NCBI GenBank assembly: GCA_016793165.1
Contig: JAEULA010000071.1
Coordinates: 93,448-157,447 of the forward strand
Direction: 5' to 3'
Origin: Alphaproteobacteria bacterium
Lineage (GTDB): Bacteria > Pseudomonadota > Alphaproteobacteria > CACIAM-22H2
DNA: 64,000 nucleotides
Shown here: piece by piece, positions 18,184 to 26,287 of the stretch
Position numbering within the stretch: the first letter of the stretch is position 1
Layout of the letters: the number at the start of each line of letters is the position of its first letter
Notes under the pieces: generated by a model
Seen by the model: the letters and a program-made list of their open reading frames with translations, nothing else
What the model was told of the DNA's origin: nothing
Databases searched by the model: none
Program-made: the position numbers and the translations under genes

Positions 18184-18677
18184 GGCAGGTCGACCGCGAA
18201 GATCTGCCGGAACAGCACGTCGATCACGAAGCCGCCGCCGACCGCGACCGCGGCGGCGACGGCGAGGTCGCGCGGCCGACGCGGTCCGAGCGCGAGCACC
18301 AGGGCCGCGATGAAGCCGATCGTCGCGACGAGGAAGCTGATCCCCGGCAGCGACAGCGCGACGACATAGGCGGTCGTGATCAGGTAGGCGAGGATCGCGA
18401 GCCAGGGCCGCGGCGCGTGGGTCGCCAGCGGGTCGTCGCCGAGACCGGTGATGAGGCTCGTGCGCGAGGCGCCGATCGCGGCCCCCAGCGCCAGGCGCAG
18501 CAGCATCAGCCCCGCGAGCCCGACGAGCCCGACGCAGATCGCGATCGGGACGGTCTTGGGCCCCAGCGGATCGAAGGGGGCGGGGGCGAGCCGTGCCGCT
18601 TCGCGCCAGGTGATTCCGGCGACGGCGAGGATCATCAGCGCGAAGACAAGATCGGTGCGGCGCGGGGACGAATTCAT
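18180..18677 (-). CDS. Tripartite tricarboxylate transporter small membrane subunit (TctB family)
   Basis: A 165-residue protein with four predicted membrane helices and the TctB N-terminal pattern of one helix followed by a loop with APFDPLGPKTVP, then three helices. TctB is the small accessory membrane subunit of the transporter. The gene overlaps tctA by four bases and starts 30 bases after the lactonase gene, placing the transporter in the same operon as a sugar-lactone enzyme. Confidence 0.88.
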   Translation of the reverse strand: MNSSPRRTDLVFALMILAVAGITWREAARLAPAPFDPLGPKTVPIAICVGLVGLAGLMLLRLALGAAIGASRTSLITGLGDDPLATHAPRPWLAILAYLITTAYVVALSLPGISFLVATIGFIAALVLALGPRRPRDLAVAAAVAVGGGFVIDVLFRQIFAVDLP

Positions 18678-18707
18678 CGGCGCGCGGCCTCCGCTCGTTG
18701 CATCGCG

Positions 18708-19580
18708 TCAGCCGGCATAGGCCGCCTCCGGGACGCCGCCGACGCCGGGGCGCAGCACGAAGACCGAGCCGGCAGCCGGCTGGGCGCCGAGCTGTTCGAG
18801 CGTCATCCGCAGCGTGCCGGTGGTGACGTAGAGCTCGTCGAGCCGCGCGCCGCCGAAGGCGCAGGCGGTCGCGTTGATCGCCGGCAGCTCGATGATCCGG
18901 TCGACCCGGCCGTCGGGCGTCACGCGCACGACGCAGCCGCCGCCGAAGCGGGCATTCCACACGCAGCCCTCGGCATCGACGCAGGATCCGTCGGGCCGGC
19001 CCGGCGCGCCGTCGGCCGCGAGGAGCACGCGCGACCCGCGGCGCGTCGCGGTGGCCGGATCGTAGTCGTAGGCGAGGATGTCGCCCTGTCGGGTGTCGGT
19101 GAAGGTCATGCGCCTTCCGTCGGGTGCGAAGGTGATGCTGTTCGGCACGATGTACGGGCCGTCCACCTTGTGCAGCGCGCGGTCGGCATCGAGGCGATAG
19201 AGGCTGCCGGTCCGGGTCCGGCCGTAGTTCTCCATCGTGCCGCACCAGAAGCGGCCGTTCCGGTCGCAGCGGGCGTCGTTCGGCCGGTTGTCCGGCAGCT
19301 CCGGATCCGGGCGCGCGATCGGCGCCAGCGCGCCGGTCGCCGGATCGAAGGCGTGAAAGCCGGTGTGCAGGCCGACGAGCAGGCCGCCGCGCGCCCGCGG
19401 CACGATGCAGCCGATCGTCGCCGGCATCAGCCAGCGCCGATGCGCCCCGGTCGCCGGCGACCAGGCCTGGATCGACGGCGCGCGGATGTCGATCCACCAG
19501 AGCAGCCCCGCCGCCCCGTCCCAGAACGGCGACTCGCCGAGGATCGTCGGCTCGCGCACCGCGATGTCGACCTGCGTCAT
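18708..19580 (-). CDS. SMP-30/gluconolactonase family lactonase
   Basis: A 290-residue six-bladed beta-propeller hydrolase. Typical features are the N-terminal metal-binding region LGESPFWDGAAGLLWWIDI, RPNDARCDRNGRFWCGTM in the middle with the metal-binding Asn/Asp, YIVPNSITFAPDGRRMTF and the later PDGSCVDAEGCVWNA. Members hydrolyse aldonolactones to aldonic acids using a divalent metal. In the sulfo-Entner-Doudoroff pathway an SMP-30 type enzyme opens sulfogluconolactone. The start overlaps the SDR stop (ATGA), a classic dehydrogenase-lactonase pair that would oxidise a sugar and open the resulting lactone. The actual sugar is unknown. Confidence 0.92.
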   Translation of the reverse strand: MTQVDIAVREPTILGESPFWDGAAGLLWWIDIRAPSIQAWSPATGAHRRWLMPATIGCIVPRARGGLLVGLHTGFHAFDPATGALAPIARPDPELPDNRPNDARCDRNGRFWCGTMENYGRTRTGSLYRLDADRALHKVDGPYIVPNSITFAPDGRRMTFTDTRQGDILAYDYDPATATRRGSRVLLAADGAPGRPDGSCVDAEGCVWNARFGGGCVVRVTPDGRVDRIIELPAINATACAFGGARLDELYVTTGTLRMTLEQLGAQPAAGSVFVLRPGVGGVPEAAYAG

Positions 19581-20332
19581 CAGAAGAATCCGCCGTTCAC
19601 CTTGATCAGGGTGCCGCTGACATACCCCGCCGCGGGGGAGAGCAGCCAGACGATCGCGCGGGCGACGTCCTCGCCGACGCCCACGCGGCCGACCGGGATC
19701 AGCGGGCCGAGCCTCTCGTTGCGACCCGCATTGTCGAAGTCGTCGTTGAAATGGGTGTCGATCACGCCCGGCATGACGCCGGCGACCCGGATGCCGAGCG
19801 GCCCCACCTGCTTGGCGAGACCGTAGGTGAAGGTGTTGCGCGCGCCGTTGGTCGTCGCGTAGTGCACGCGCGGCCCGATGCCGCCGTTGTCGGCGGACAT
19901 CGAGCTCACGTTGACGATCGCGCCGCCGCCGCCGCCGCCGCGCTCGGTCGACATGCGACGCACCGCCTCGCGCGCGCAGATGAAATAGGCGACGACGTTG
20001 ACGTCCCAGAGCCGGCGCATGCGTGCGGCATCGAAGTCCTCGATGCGATGCTCGCCGCCGAGATAGCCGGCATTGTTGACGAGGCCGCCCAGCGCGCCGA
20101 GCTCGCGATCGCAGCGCTCGAACATCGCGACGATCTGGGCCTCGTCGCTCATGTCCGCGCGCAGCGCGACGGCGGTGCCGCCGTCGCCCCGGATGGTCGC
20201 GACGACGGCCTCGGCCTCGTCGGCGTGGCTGTTGTAGTTCACGCCGACGCGCCAACCCTCGCGGGCGGCGAGTCGGGCGGTCGCGGCACCGATGCCGCGG
20301 CTCGCTCCCGTCACGATCAAGGCCTTGGTCAT
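19580..20332 (-). CDS. Short-chain dehydrogenase/reductase with Lys-to-Asn change in the catalytic motif
   Basis: A 250-residue classical-type SDR. Cofactor motif TGASRGIG is at residues 8-15, NNAG at 86-89 and the catalytic serine region NVSSMS at 141-146. The active-site Tyr158 is present, but the lysine four residues later is Asn162 (YATTN in place of YxxxK); the codon is AAC at 19847-19849 of the minus strand. The lysine normally lowers the tyrosine pKa, so activity may be altered, lost or rerouted. A run of six glycines precedes the serine, encoded by a GCC-type microsatellite. Coupled to the SMP-30 lactonase, it is expected to act on a sugar. Confidence 0.9.
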   Translation of the reverse strand: MTKALIVTGASRGIGAATARLAAREGWRVGVNYNSHADEAEAVVATIRGDGGTAVALRADMSDEAQIVAMFERCDRELGALGGLVNNAGYLGGEHRIEDFDAARMRRLWDVNVVAYFICAREAVRRMSTERGGGGGGAIVNVSSMSADNGGIGPRVHYATTNGARNTFTYGLAKQVGPLGIRVAGVMPGVIDTHFNDDFDNAGRNERLGPLIPVGRVGVGEDVARAIVWLLSPAAGYVSGTLIKVNGGFF

Positions 20333-20351
20333 CGTCCGGTTCCTCCCGTGG

Positions 20352-21365
20352 TCAGGCGCTGTCGCGCACGATCAGCTCGAATCCCGTGTCGACGACGCGG
20401 CGGCGGACACGGCGCCCGGCGAGGCGGGCCAGGATCATCGCCGCCGCCGTCTGGCCGATCTGGAGCCGCGGCACCCGGATCGTCGTCAGCGCCGGGGTCA
20501 CGAGGCGGGCGATCTCGATGTCGTCGAACCCGGCGATCGCGACCCGCTCGGGCACGCGCACGCCGCGCCGCTGGCAGGCGAGCAGCGCGCCGGCCGCGAT
20601 CGCGTCGGCCGAGCACAGCACGGCGCGCAGGTCGGGCCGGCGCGCGAGCAGCGTGCCCACGGCCTCGGCGCCGGCGGTCATGTCGAGCGACGTCTCGATC
20701 ACGAGCTCGGGCGACAGGGGGCGGCGGGCGGCGCGCATCGCCTCGCGGAAGCCCGCGAGGCGATCGGCCGCGCGATCGTTGTCGCGGGTGTGGGCGCCGA
20801 TGAACCCGATCGGATCGTAGCCGCGGCCGATCAGATGGCGCGTGACGCGGATCGCCGCATCGCGGTTCGAGAAGCCGACGGCCATGTCGATCGGCTCGCG
20901 CGGCAGGTTGCTGCCCTCGACGACCGGGATGCGCGCCGCCGCGAGCAGCTTGCGGGTCGTGGCCGTGTGCGAGGTGCCGGTGAGGAAGACGGCGTCGACG
21001 CGGCGCGAGAGGAAGGCGCGCACCAGCGCCTCCTCGCGCGCCGCGGAAAAGCCGCTCGGGCCGAGGAGCAGATGGATGCCCTCGGCCTCGAGCTGGTCGG
21101 TCAGGCCGTGGACGACCTCGGCGATCAGCGAGTTGGTGAGGAGCGGGACGATCGCGGCGACGACGCCGGTGCGCTGCAGCGCGAGCCCGCGGGCATGGAG
21201 GTCGGGCGTGTAGCCGGTGCGCGCGATCACCGCCTCGACGCGCGCCCGGGTCTGCGAGGCGACCTTCGCCGGCTCGCGCATGACGCGCACGACCGTCATG
21301 GTCGAGACGCCGGCATCGCGCGCGACGTCGCGCAGCCGGGGGCGCGTCGCGGTCACGCCGGCCAT
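20352..21365 (-). CDS. LacI family transcriptional regulator, GntR (gluconate repressor)-like
   Basis: A 337-residue repressor. The N-terminal helix-turn-helix reads LRDVARDAGVSTMTVVRVMR with the hinge helix near residues 50-60, followed by a periplasmic-binding-protein-like effector domain. The effector domain shares the pattern of the E. coli gluconate repressor GntR: PLLTNSLIAEVVHGL, FLTGTSHT, IPVVEGSNL, PIDMAVGFSN and GAHTRDNDRAADRLAGF all align with it from memory. The likely effector is a sugar acid or a similar anion. It heads a five-gene minus-strand operon and faces a second operon across a 132-base gap that contains a matching palindromic operator. Confidence 0.92.
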   Translation of the reverse strand: MAGVTATRPRLRDVARDAGVSTMTVVRVMREPAKVASQTRARVEAVIARTGYTPDLHARGLALQRTGVVAAIVPLLTNSLIAEVVHGLTDQLEAEGIHLLLGPSGFSAAREEALVRAFLSRRVDAVFLTGTSHTATTRKLLAAARIPVVEGSNLPREPIDMAVGFSNRDAAIRVTRHLIGRGYDPIGFIGAHTRDNDRAADRLAGFREAMRAARRPLSPELVIETSLDMTAGAEAVGTLLARRPDLRAVLCSADAIAAGALLACQRRGVRVPERVAIAGFDDIEIARLVTPALTTIRVPRLQIGQTAAAMILARLAGRRVRRRVVDTGFELIVRDSA

Positions 21366-21405
21366 CGCGGATGCGGCAGGTCGCGTCGATGCATCTTGTC
21401 TCCCC

Positions 21406-21425
21406 CGATGTAACCGGTAACATCG
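21406..21425. promoter_or_regulatory. LacI/GntR-type operator palindrome
   Basis: CGATGTAACCGGTAACATCG is a 20-base palindrome with one mismatched pair, centred on CCGG as LacI-family operators are. The core ATGTAACCGGTAACAT differs by one base from the gluconate-operator pattern ATGTTA-N4-TAACAT bound by E. coli GntR. It sits 40 bases upstream of the regulator start and 72 bases upstream of the UxaA-like gene, so one site could control both divergent operons and the regulator itself. Confidence 0.85.
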
Positions 21426-21497
21426 CGCTCATTCGGCGAGCAAGAGCCGCCGCCCGCAGGGGTGCGGGGTCCGACGCCGGTCGGGAAGGGGGAGGGA

Positions 21498-22670
21498 ATG
21501 CCAGAGCTGCATGTCGGCGGCTTCCTCGGTTTCCGTCGTGCCGACGGCCGCGTCGGCACGCGCAACCACGTCGCCGTGCTGTCGATCCTCGGGCTCGTCA
21601 CGGCGCCGGCGCGGCGCATCGCGCAGGCCGTGCGCGGCACGCTGCTCGTCGCCTCGCCGTACGGCCGCGGCCAGTTTGGCGAGGACAAGCTCGTCCACGA
21701 GCGCCAGCTGGTCGGCCTCGGCCGCAATCCCAATGTCGCCGCCGTGCTGGTGGTCGGTGCCGACCGCGTGACCGCGGATCGGGTCGCCGCCGGCATCGCC
21801 CAGACCGGCAAGCCGGTCGAGGTGGTCGCGCTCGACGACGTGCACGAGGATTCGCTTGCGCTGAGCGCGCTCGGGATCCGGTGCGCGGCCGCGCTCGTGC
21901 GCGCGGCGTCGCGACAGCGCCGCGAGCCCTGCGCCGCGGCGGACCTCTTCCTCGGCGTCGAATGCGGGCATTCCGACGCGACCTCGGGCCTCGGCGCCAA
22001 TCCGCTCGCCGGCGCCGCCGTCGATCGCGTCGTCGACGCGGGCGGCAAGGCGGTGTTCGGCGAGACGGTCGAGTGGCTCGGCGCCGAGCAGCTGCTGGCG
22101 CGCCGGGCCGCCACGCCTCAGATCGGGCAGGCGCTGGTGGACGCCGTCGCGCGCCGCGAAGCCGCGGTCGCGGCGACCGGCTTCGACCTCACCGGCAACA
22201 ATCCCGGCCAGGAGAACATCCGCGGCGGCCTCTCGACGATCGAGGAGAAGTCGCTGGGCGCGATCGCGAAGGGCGGCACCCGGCCGATCCAGGGTGTGCT
22301 GGCGATCGCCGAGGCGCCGGCGCGGCCGGGGCTCTACGTGATGGACGCGCCCGCCTTCTCGCCGGAGTCGTTGACCGGCTTCGCGAGCAGCGGCGCGAAC
22401 CTGATGCTGTTCACGACGGGGGCGGGCAACAGCTTCTGCAACGCGCTGGCGCCGACGATCAAGATCAGCGTGCGCCCCGACACGGCGGGCCATCTGCCGC
22501 ACCAGATCGACTTCGACGGCAGCGCGATCCTTGCCGGCGAGGAGGAGATCGACGCCGCCGGCGCGCGCCTCTTCGCCCTGATCCTCGCGGTGGCCTCCGG
22601 CGAGCGCAGCTGGGGCGAGATCCTCGACGAGGGCGAGGAGACCTTCATCCGCGTCGGAGGCTCGCTGTGA
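21498..22670 (+). CDS. UxaA family dehydratase / sulfo-lyase large subunit (altronate dehydratase or SuyB-like)
   Basis: A 390-residue protein matching the C-terminal domain of the altronate/galactarate dehydratase family, which also contains SuyB of 3-sulfolactate sulfo-lyase. Landmarks are GFRRADGRVGTRNHVAVLS near the start, LFLGVECGHSDATSGLGANP, GNNPGQENIRGGLSTIEEKS, AIAKGGTRPIQGVL and FTTGAGNSFCNALAPTIK. The small SAF-domain subunit is absent here and appears at 27187, in the same operon. The ATG at 21498 follows GGGGGAGGG. The reaction is either water elimination from a sugar acid or bisulfite elimination from a sulfonate; sequence alone does not decide. It is the first gene controlled by the nearby palindromic operator. 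Confidence 0.85.
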   Translation: MPELHVGGFLGFRRADGRVGTRNHVAVLSILGLVTAPARRIAQAVRGTLLVASPYGRGQFGEDKLVHERQLVGLGRNPNVAAVLVVGADRVTADRVAAGIAQTGKPVEVVALDDVHEDSLALSALGIRCAAALVRAASRQRREPCAAADLFLGVECGHSDATSGLGANPLAGAAVDRVVDAGGKAVFGETVEWLGAEQLLARRAATPQIGQALVDAVARREAAVAATGFDLTGNNPGQENIRGGLSTIEEKSLGAIAKGGTRPIQGVLAIAEAPARPGLYVMDAPAFSPESLTGFASSGANLMLFTTGAGNSFCNALAPTIKISVRPDTAGHLPHQIDFDGSAILAGEEEIDAAGARLFALILAVASGERSWGEILDEGEETFIRVGGSL

Positions 22671-23446
22671 GGCGCCTGCCGCCCGGGCTCGTGGCGCTGG
22701 GCGTCTATCTGCGCACGATGGTCGTTTTCGGGCTGGTCTGGGCGCTGGCCTCTGCGTGGATCGGCAATCGCGCGCTGCTGCCGTCGCCGCTCGCCGTGAT
22801 CGACGCGCTGTGGCGCGTAGCGCTGAACGGCGAGCTCGTCGAGCATGCCGGGCTCAGCGTCGCGCGGATGATCGTCGCCGTCGCGCTGGCCGCGGCGGTC
22901 GCGGTCCCGCTCGGCCTCGTCATGGCGATGAACCGTCTCGTCGAGGCGCTCGTGGATCCCGTCGTCGAGCTGCTGCGGCCGATATCGGGGATCGCATGGA
23001 TCCCGCTGGCCCTGTTCATCTTCGGGATCGGCCATGCCCTGCCGATCTACATCATGTTCTACGGCGCGCTGTTCCCGATCCTGCTCGGCACGATCGCGGG
23101 CGTGCGCGCGACGGACCGCCGCCTCGTCGACGCCGCGCGCACGATGGGCGTGGCGTGGCCGACGATCGTGCTGCGCGTCGTGCTGCCCGCGGCGCTGCCG
23201 GGCATCCTGGTGGCGATGCGCCTGGGCGTTGCCGCGGCCTGGACGGCGGTGATCGCGGCCGAACTCGTCGGCGCGCCGAGCGGACTCGGCTACGCGATCC
23301 AGTGGTATCGCGACATGCTGGTGACGCCCCGCGTCATGGCCTTCATCGCCGTCGTCGGCGTCTGCGGCTATCTTTGCGACGCCGGGCTGCGCTGGCTCAA
23401 CCGGCGCCTGACGCCCTGGGCACCGACGCTGGAGAGCCTGGCATGA
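22667..23446 (+). CDS. NitT/TauT-type ABC transporter permease (first of pair)
   Basis: A 259-residue inner-membrane permease of the SsuC/TauC/NrtB family with six predicted helices. The cytoplasmic EAA loop is RRLVDAARTMGVAWPTIVLRVVLPAALPG in position, here the key residues being the DAARTMG core and the following glycine. ELLRPISGIAWIPLALFIFG is a strong family motif. The start is GTG at 22667, overlapping the stop of the UxaA-like gene as GTGA and preceded by GGAGG. It is followed by a second, different permease, so the membrane channel is probably a heterodimer. The family imports sulfonates, nitrate, thiamine precursors and similar compounds. Confidence 0.9.
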   Translation: MRRLPPGLVALGVYLRTMVVFGLVWALASAWIGNRALLPSPLAVIDALWRVALNGELVEHAGLSVARMIVAVALAAAVAVPLGLVMAMNRLVEALVDPVVELLRPISGIAWIPLALFIFGIGHALPIYIMFYGALFPILLGTIAGVRATDRRLVDAARTMGVAWPTIVLRVVLPAALPGILVAMRLGVAAAWTAVIAAELVGAPSGLGYAIQWYRDMLVTPRVMAFIAVVGVCGYLCDAGLRWLNRRLTPWAPTLESLA

Positions 23447-24210
23447 CCGCGCTGCTGCGCGCCCTCGCGCTGCCGGCGGCACTCATCGCGTTCTGGCAGC
23501 TCGCCGTCCTTGCGATCGACGAGCCCGGCCGCATGCCGCAGCCCGCCAAGGTCGTCGCGGCGGGCGCGCGCCTGCTGGCCTCGGGCGAGCTGGTCGCGGG
23601 CATCACCGAGAGCCTGGGCCGCGTCTTCCTCGGCTTCGTCGTCGCCGCGGCGGTCGCGGTTCCGCTGGGCCTCGCGATGGGGACAGTGCGCGCGGTCGAG
23701 CGCAACCTCGATCCGCTGGTCGAAAGCTTCCGCCCGGTCGCCGCGATCGCGATCCTGCCGCTGGCGATCCTGTGGTTCGGCACCGGCACGCCGGCGGCGG
23801 TCTTCATCGTCGCCTATGCGGCGTTCTTCCCGCTCGTGGTCAACACCGTCGCGGGCGTGAAGCGCGTCGATCGTCGGCTCGTCGCCGCCGCCCGCACCAT
23901 GGGTGTGAGCGGGCCGACGATCCTGTGCCGCGTCGTCGTGCCCGGCGCCCTGCCGCAGATCGGCGTCGGCCTGCGCCTCGGGCTCGGCGTCGCCTGGACC
24001 GCCATCATCGCGGCGGAGCTCGCGGTCGGCGCGAAGTCGGGCGGCGGCGCGTCGGGCGGCATCGGCCAGATGATGTTCGTGTTCTACGCCTACTCGGTCG
24101 AGCTGAACTCGATCGTGGTCTGCATGCTCGCCGTCGGGGTCGTCGCGCTGACGCTCGACCGCGGCCTGCGCGCGGCGCTGTCGCGCTCGATGCCCTGGGC
24201 GCGCGCATGA
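23443..24210 (+). CDS. NitT/TauT-type ABC transporter permease (second of pair)
   Basis: A 255-residue permease of the SsuC/TauC family with six predicted helices. The motif ESFRPVAAIAILPLAILWFG and the EAA-loop core RRLVAAARTMGVSGPTILCR match the family. It differs clearly from the preceding permease and is coupled to it (ATGA overlap) and to the ATPase that follows (ATGA overlap). An extended glycine-rich segment AKSGGGASGGIGQM before the last helices is shared in style with the second permease of the paralogous system at 37258. Confidence 0.9.
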   Translation: MTALLRALALPAALIAFWQLAVLAIDEPGRMPQPAKVVAAGARLLASGELVAGITESLGRVFLGFVVAAAVAVPLGLAMGTVRAVERNLDPLVESFRPVAAIAILPLAILWFGTGTPAAVFIVAYAAFFPLVVNTVAGVKRVDRRLVAAARTMGVSGPTILCRVVVPGALPQIGVGLRLGLGVAWTAIIAAELAVGAKSGGGASGGIGQMMFVFYAYSVELNSIVVCMLAVGVVALTLDRGLRAALSRSMPWARA

Positions 24211-25019
24211 CCGCCGCCGGCCTTCGGCTCGCCGACGTGCGCAAGCAGTTCCGCCTGGCCGACGGGACGACGACCACGGCCATCGAGGATTTTTCGCTCG
24301 ACATCGAGCCGGGCGAGTTCCTGGTCGTCGTCGGGCCCTCGGGTTGCGGCAAGACGACGGTCCTCAACATCCTCGCCGGGCTCGAGACCGCGTCGGCCGG
24401 CCGCGTCGAGATGAGCGGGCGCGCGATCGCGGGGCCCGGCGCCGAGCGCGGCGTCATGTTCCAGGACTATGCGCTGTTTCCCTGGCTAACGGTGCTCGGC
24501 AACGTCGAGTTCGGCCTGCGCCACGGCCCGGCCGGGGCCGCGCTGACGGCGTCGGCGCGCGCGGCGCGGGTGCGCGCGGTCATCGACCTCGTCGGCCTCA
24601 AGGGCGCGGAGGGCAAGTATCCGCACCAGCTGTCCGGCGGCATGCGCCAGCGCGTCGCTCTCGCGCGGCTGATGGCGAACGAGCCCGCCGTGCTGCTGAT
24701 GGACGAGCCGCTCGCCGCGCTCGACGCGCAGACGCGCACGATCCTTCAGGAGGAGCTGCTGCGCATCTGGGGACAGGACGGCCCGCGCGAGCGCCGCCGC
24801 ACGGTCGTCTTCATCACCCATGCCATCGACGAGGCCGTGTTCCTCGCCGATCGGGTCGCCGTCATGAGCGCCCACCCCGGCCGGCTGAAGGCGACCATCG
24901 CCGTCGATCTGCCGCGCCCGCGCAACGATGCCACGCGCGCCGAGCCGCGCTTCAACGAGCTCGTGCAGAGGATCTGGGGCCTCATCCGCGAAGAGGCCTA
25001 TCGCGCCACCGTGACCTGA
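24207..25019 (+). CDS. NitT/TauT-type ABC transporter ATP-binding protein
   Basis: A 270-residue ATPase of the SsuB/TauB family. Walker A is GPSGCGKTT near residues 43-51, the Q-loop reads VMFQDYALFPWLTVLGNVEFG, a diagnostic block of the NitT/TauT family, the signature is LSGGMRQRVALAR, Walker B LLMDEPLAALD, and the switch histidine is in FITHAIDEAVFLADRV. The start overlaps the second permease stop. The binding protein follows after 22 bases. Together these genes encode a complete importer. Confidence 0.95.
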   Translation: MTAAGLRLADVRKQFRLADGTTTTAIEDFSLDIEPGEFLVVVGPSGCGKTTVLNILAGLETASAGRVEMSGRAIAGPGAERGVMFQDYALFPWLTVLGNVEFGLRHGPAGAALTASARAARVRAVIDLVGLKGAEGKYPHQLSGGMRQRVALARLMANEPAVLLMDEPLAALDAQTRTILQEELLRIWGQDGPRERRRTVVFITHAIDEAVFLADRVAVMSAHPGRLKATIAVDLPRPRNDATRAEPRFNELVQRIWGLIREEAYRATVT

Positions 25020-25041
25020 ACGAAAACCAAGGAGGATCGCC

Positions 25042-26256
25042 ATGTCTCGTCTGTCCCGTCGTCTCGTGCTTGCAAGCGGTGTCGCGGCGCTCGGTGCGCC
25101 GGCGATCGTCGGCGCGCAGGCGCGCCGACAGCTCAAGATCTCGGTCGGGCGCCAGCCTTGGGCGGCCGGCAACTCGCCGGTCACCCAGCACATGATGGCG
25201 GCGAAGAGCCTCGAGCAGACGGCCCAGTCGCTGGGCTACGACCTGACGGTCGACTACCGCGAATACCCCTCGGCGCTGCCGATGGTCGAGGCGCTGCTCT
25301 CCGGCAATCTCGACTTCGGCATGTGGGGCAACACCCCGATCGTGCGCCTGATCGCGCAGAGCCAGCCGCTCGCCGTCCTCAGCGTCGGCGAGGGCCATCT
25401 GCGCTTCGTCATCGCCGTGCGCAAGGGCTCGCCGATCCGCACCGTCGCCGACCTCAAGGGCAAGACCGTCGGCGCGCTGCTCGGCGGCGATCCGTACAAC
25501 GCGCTGTCGCAGATCCTGAAGTTCGAGCTCGGCAACGGCGATCCGAAGGCGCACGGCATCACCGTGGTGAACACGCCGACCCAGGCGCAGGCGGCGGCGC
25601 TTCCGGCCGGCATGGACGCGGCCGTCGTGATCCATCCCGCCTATCTCAAGGCCAATGCCGAGATCGGCACGACCGCGATCGTGAACTCCTTCGGCTACAC
25701 CGAGGCCAACTATAAGGGGCCGGCGGGCGAGGGGGCGGGCAAGCTCCTCGAATCCGCGAAGGCCTCGCCGTTCTTCCCGGACGGCTACTACCTGCATCGC
25801 TCGTTCTGGATCGCGAGCCCCAAGACGATCCGGGACAATCCGCCCGTCACCGTCGCCTTCCTGATGGCGCAGCAGGATGCGGTGGCGAAGCTCGCGGCGA
25901 TGGCACCGGGCGACGTCTCGGAGCTGGTCAGCAAGTACTGGGGCCTCCCGAAGGACCAGGGTGCGGAAGTCGTGAAGGACGAGGTGCTGTTCAAGCGCGG
26001 CTGGTGCTGGCCGACCGAGGGCGACGCCGCGGCGATCCTCGAGGTGTCCAAGTTCATGGTCGAGGGCCGCCTGATCGAGAAGCCGTTGGCCTGGTCCCAG
26101 GTGAAGGAGTCGTTCCGTCTCGGCGCGGCCCTGCACCAGGAAGCCTACGAGAAGAGCGGTCGCAAGCCCGAGGCCGCGGCGTTCGCCGCGAAGGACGTGC
26201 AGGACCTGCGCGGCCTGCCCGTGTGGGACCTCGACAAGTGGAAGGATCGCACGTGA
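25042..26256 (+). CDS. NitT/TauT-type ABC transporter substrate-binding protein
   Basis: A 404-residue periplasmic binding protein of the NMT1/SsuA-like group. The N-terminus MSRLSRRLVLASGVAALG contains a twin-arginine pattern and a hydrophobic core ending before QAR, so export by Tat is plausible. The mature protein has VEALLSGNLDFGMWGNTP, a typical NMT1 feature, followed by KGKTVGALLGGDPYNALSQ. It has a paralogue at 38886 with which it shares organisation and the ending AKDVQDLRGLPVWDLDKW, matching AGDLRGKPHWEIDSW. AAGGAGG precedes the start. The ligand may be a sulfonate or other organic anion, as judged from the family. Confidence 0.92.
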   Translation: MSRLSRRLVLASGVAALGAPAIVGAQARRQLKISVGRQPWAAGNSPVTQHMMAAKSLEQTAQSLGYDLTVDYREYPSALPMVEALLSGNLDFGMWGNTPIVRLIAQSQPLAVLSVGEGHLRFVIAVRKGSPIRTVADLKGKTVGALLGGDPYNALSQILKFELGNGDPKAHGITVVNTPTQAQAAALPAGMDAAVVIHPAYLKANAEIGTTAIVNSFGYTEANYKGPAGEGAGKLLESAKASPFFPDGYYLHRSFWIASPKTIRDNPPVTVAFLMAQQDAVAKLAAMAPGDVSELVSKYWGLPKDQGAEVVKDEVLFKRGWCWPTEGDAAAILEVSKFMVEGRLIEKPLAWSQVKESFRLGAALHQEAYEKSGRKPEAAAFAAKDVQDLRGLPVWDLDKWKDRT

Positions 26257-26287
26257 TCGGGCGCGGGTCGCCACGGGGAGACGGGCA

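Noticed and set aside
16447..18369. A 640-codon plus-strand frame opposite tctA
   Set aside because: Very high His/Arg/Asp/Gln content and no domain; tctA and tctB on the other strand are unambiguous.
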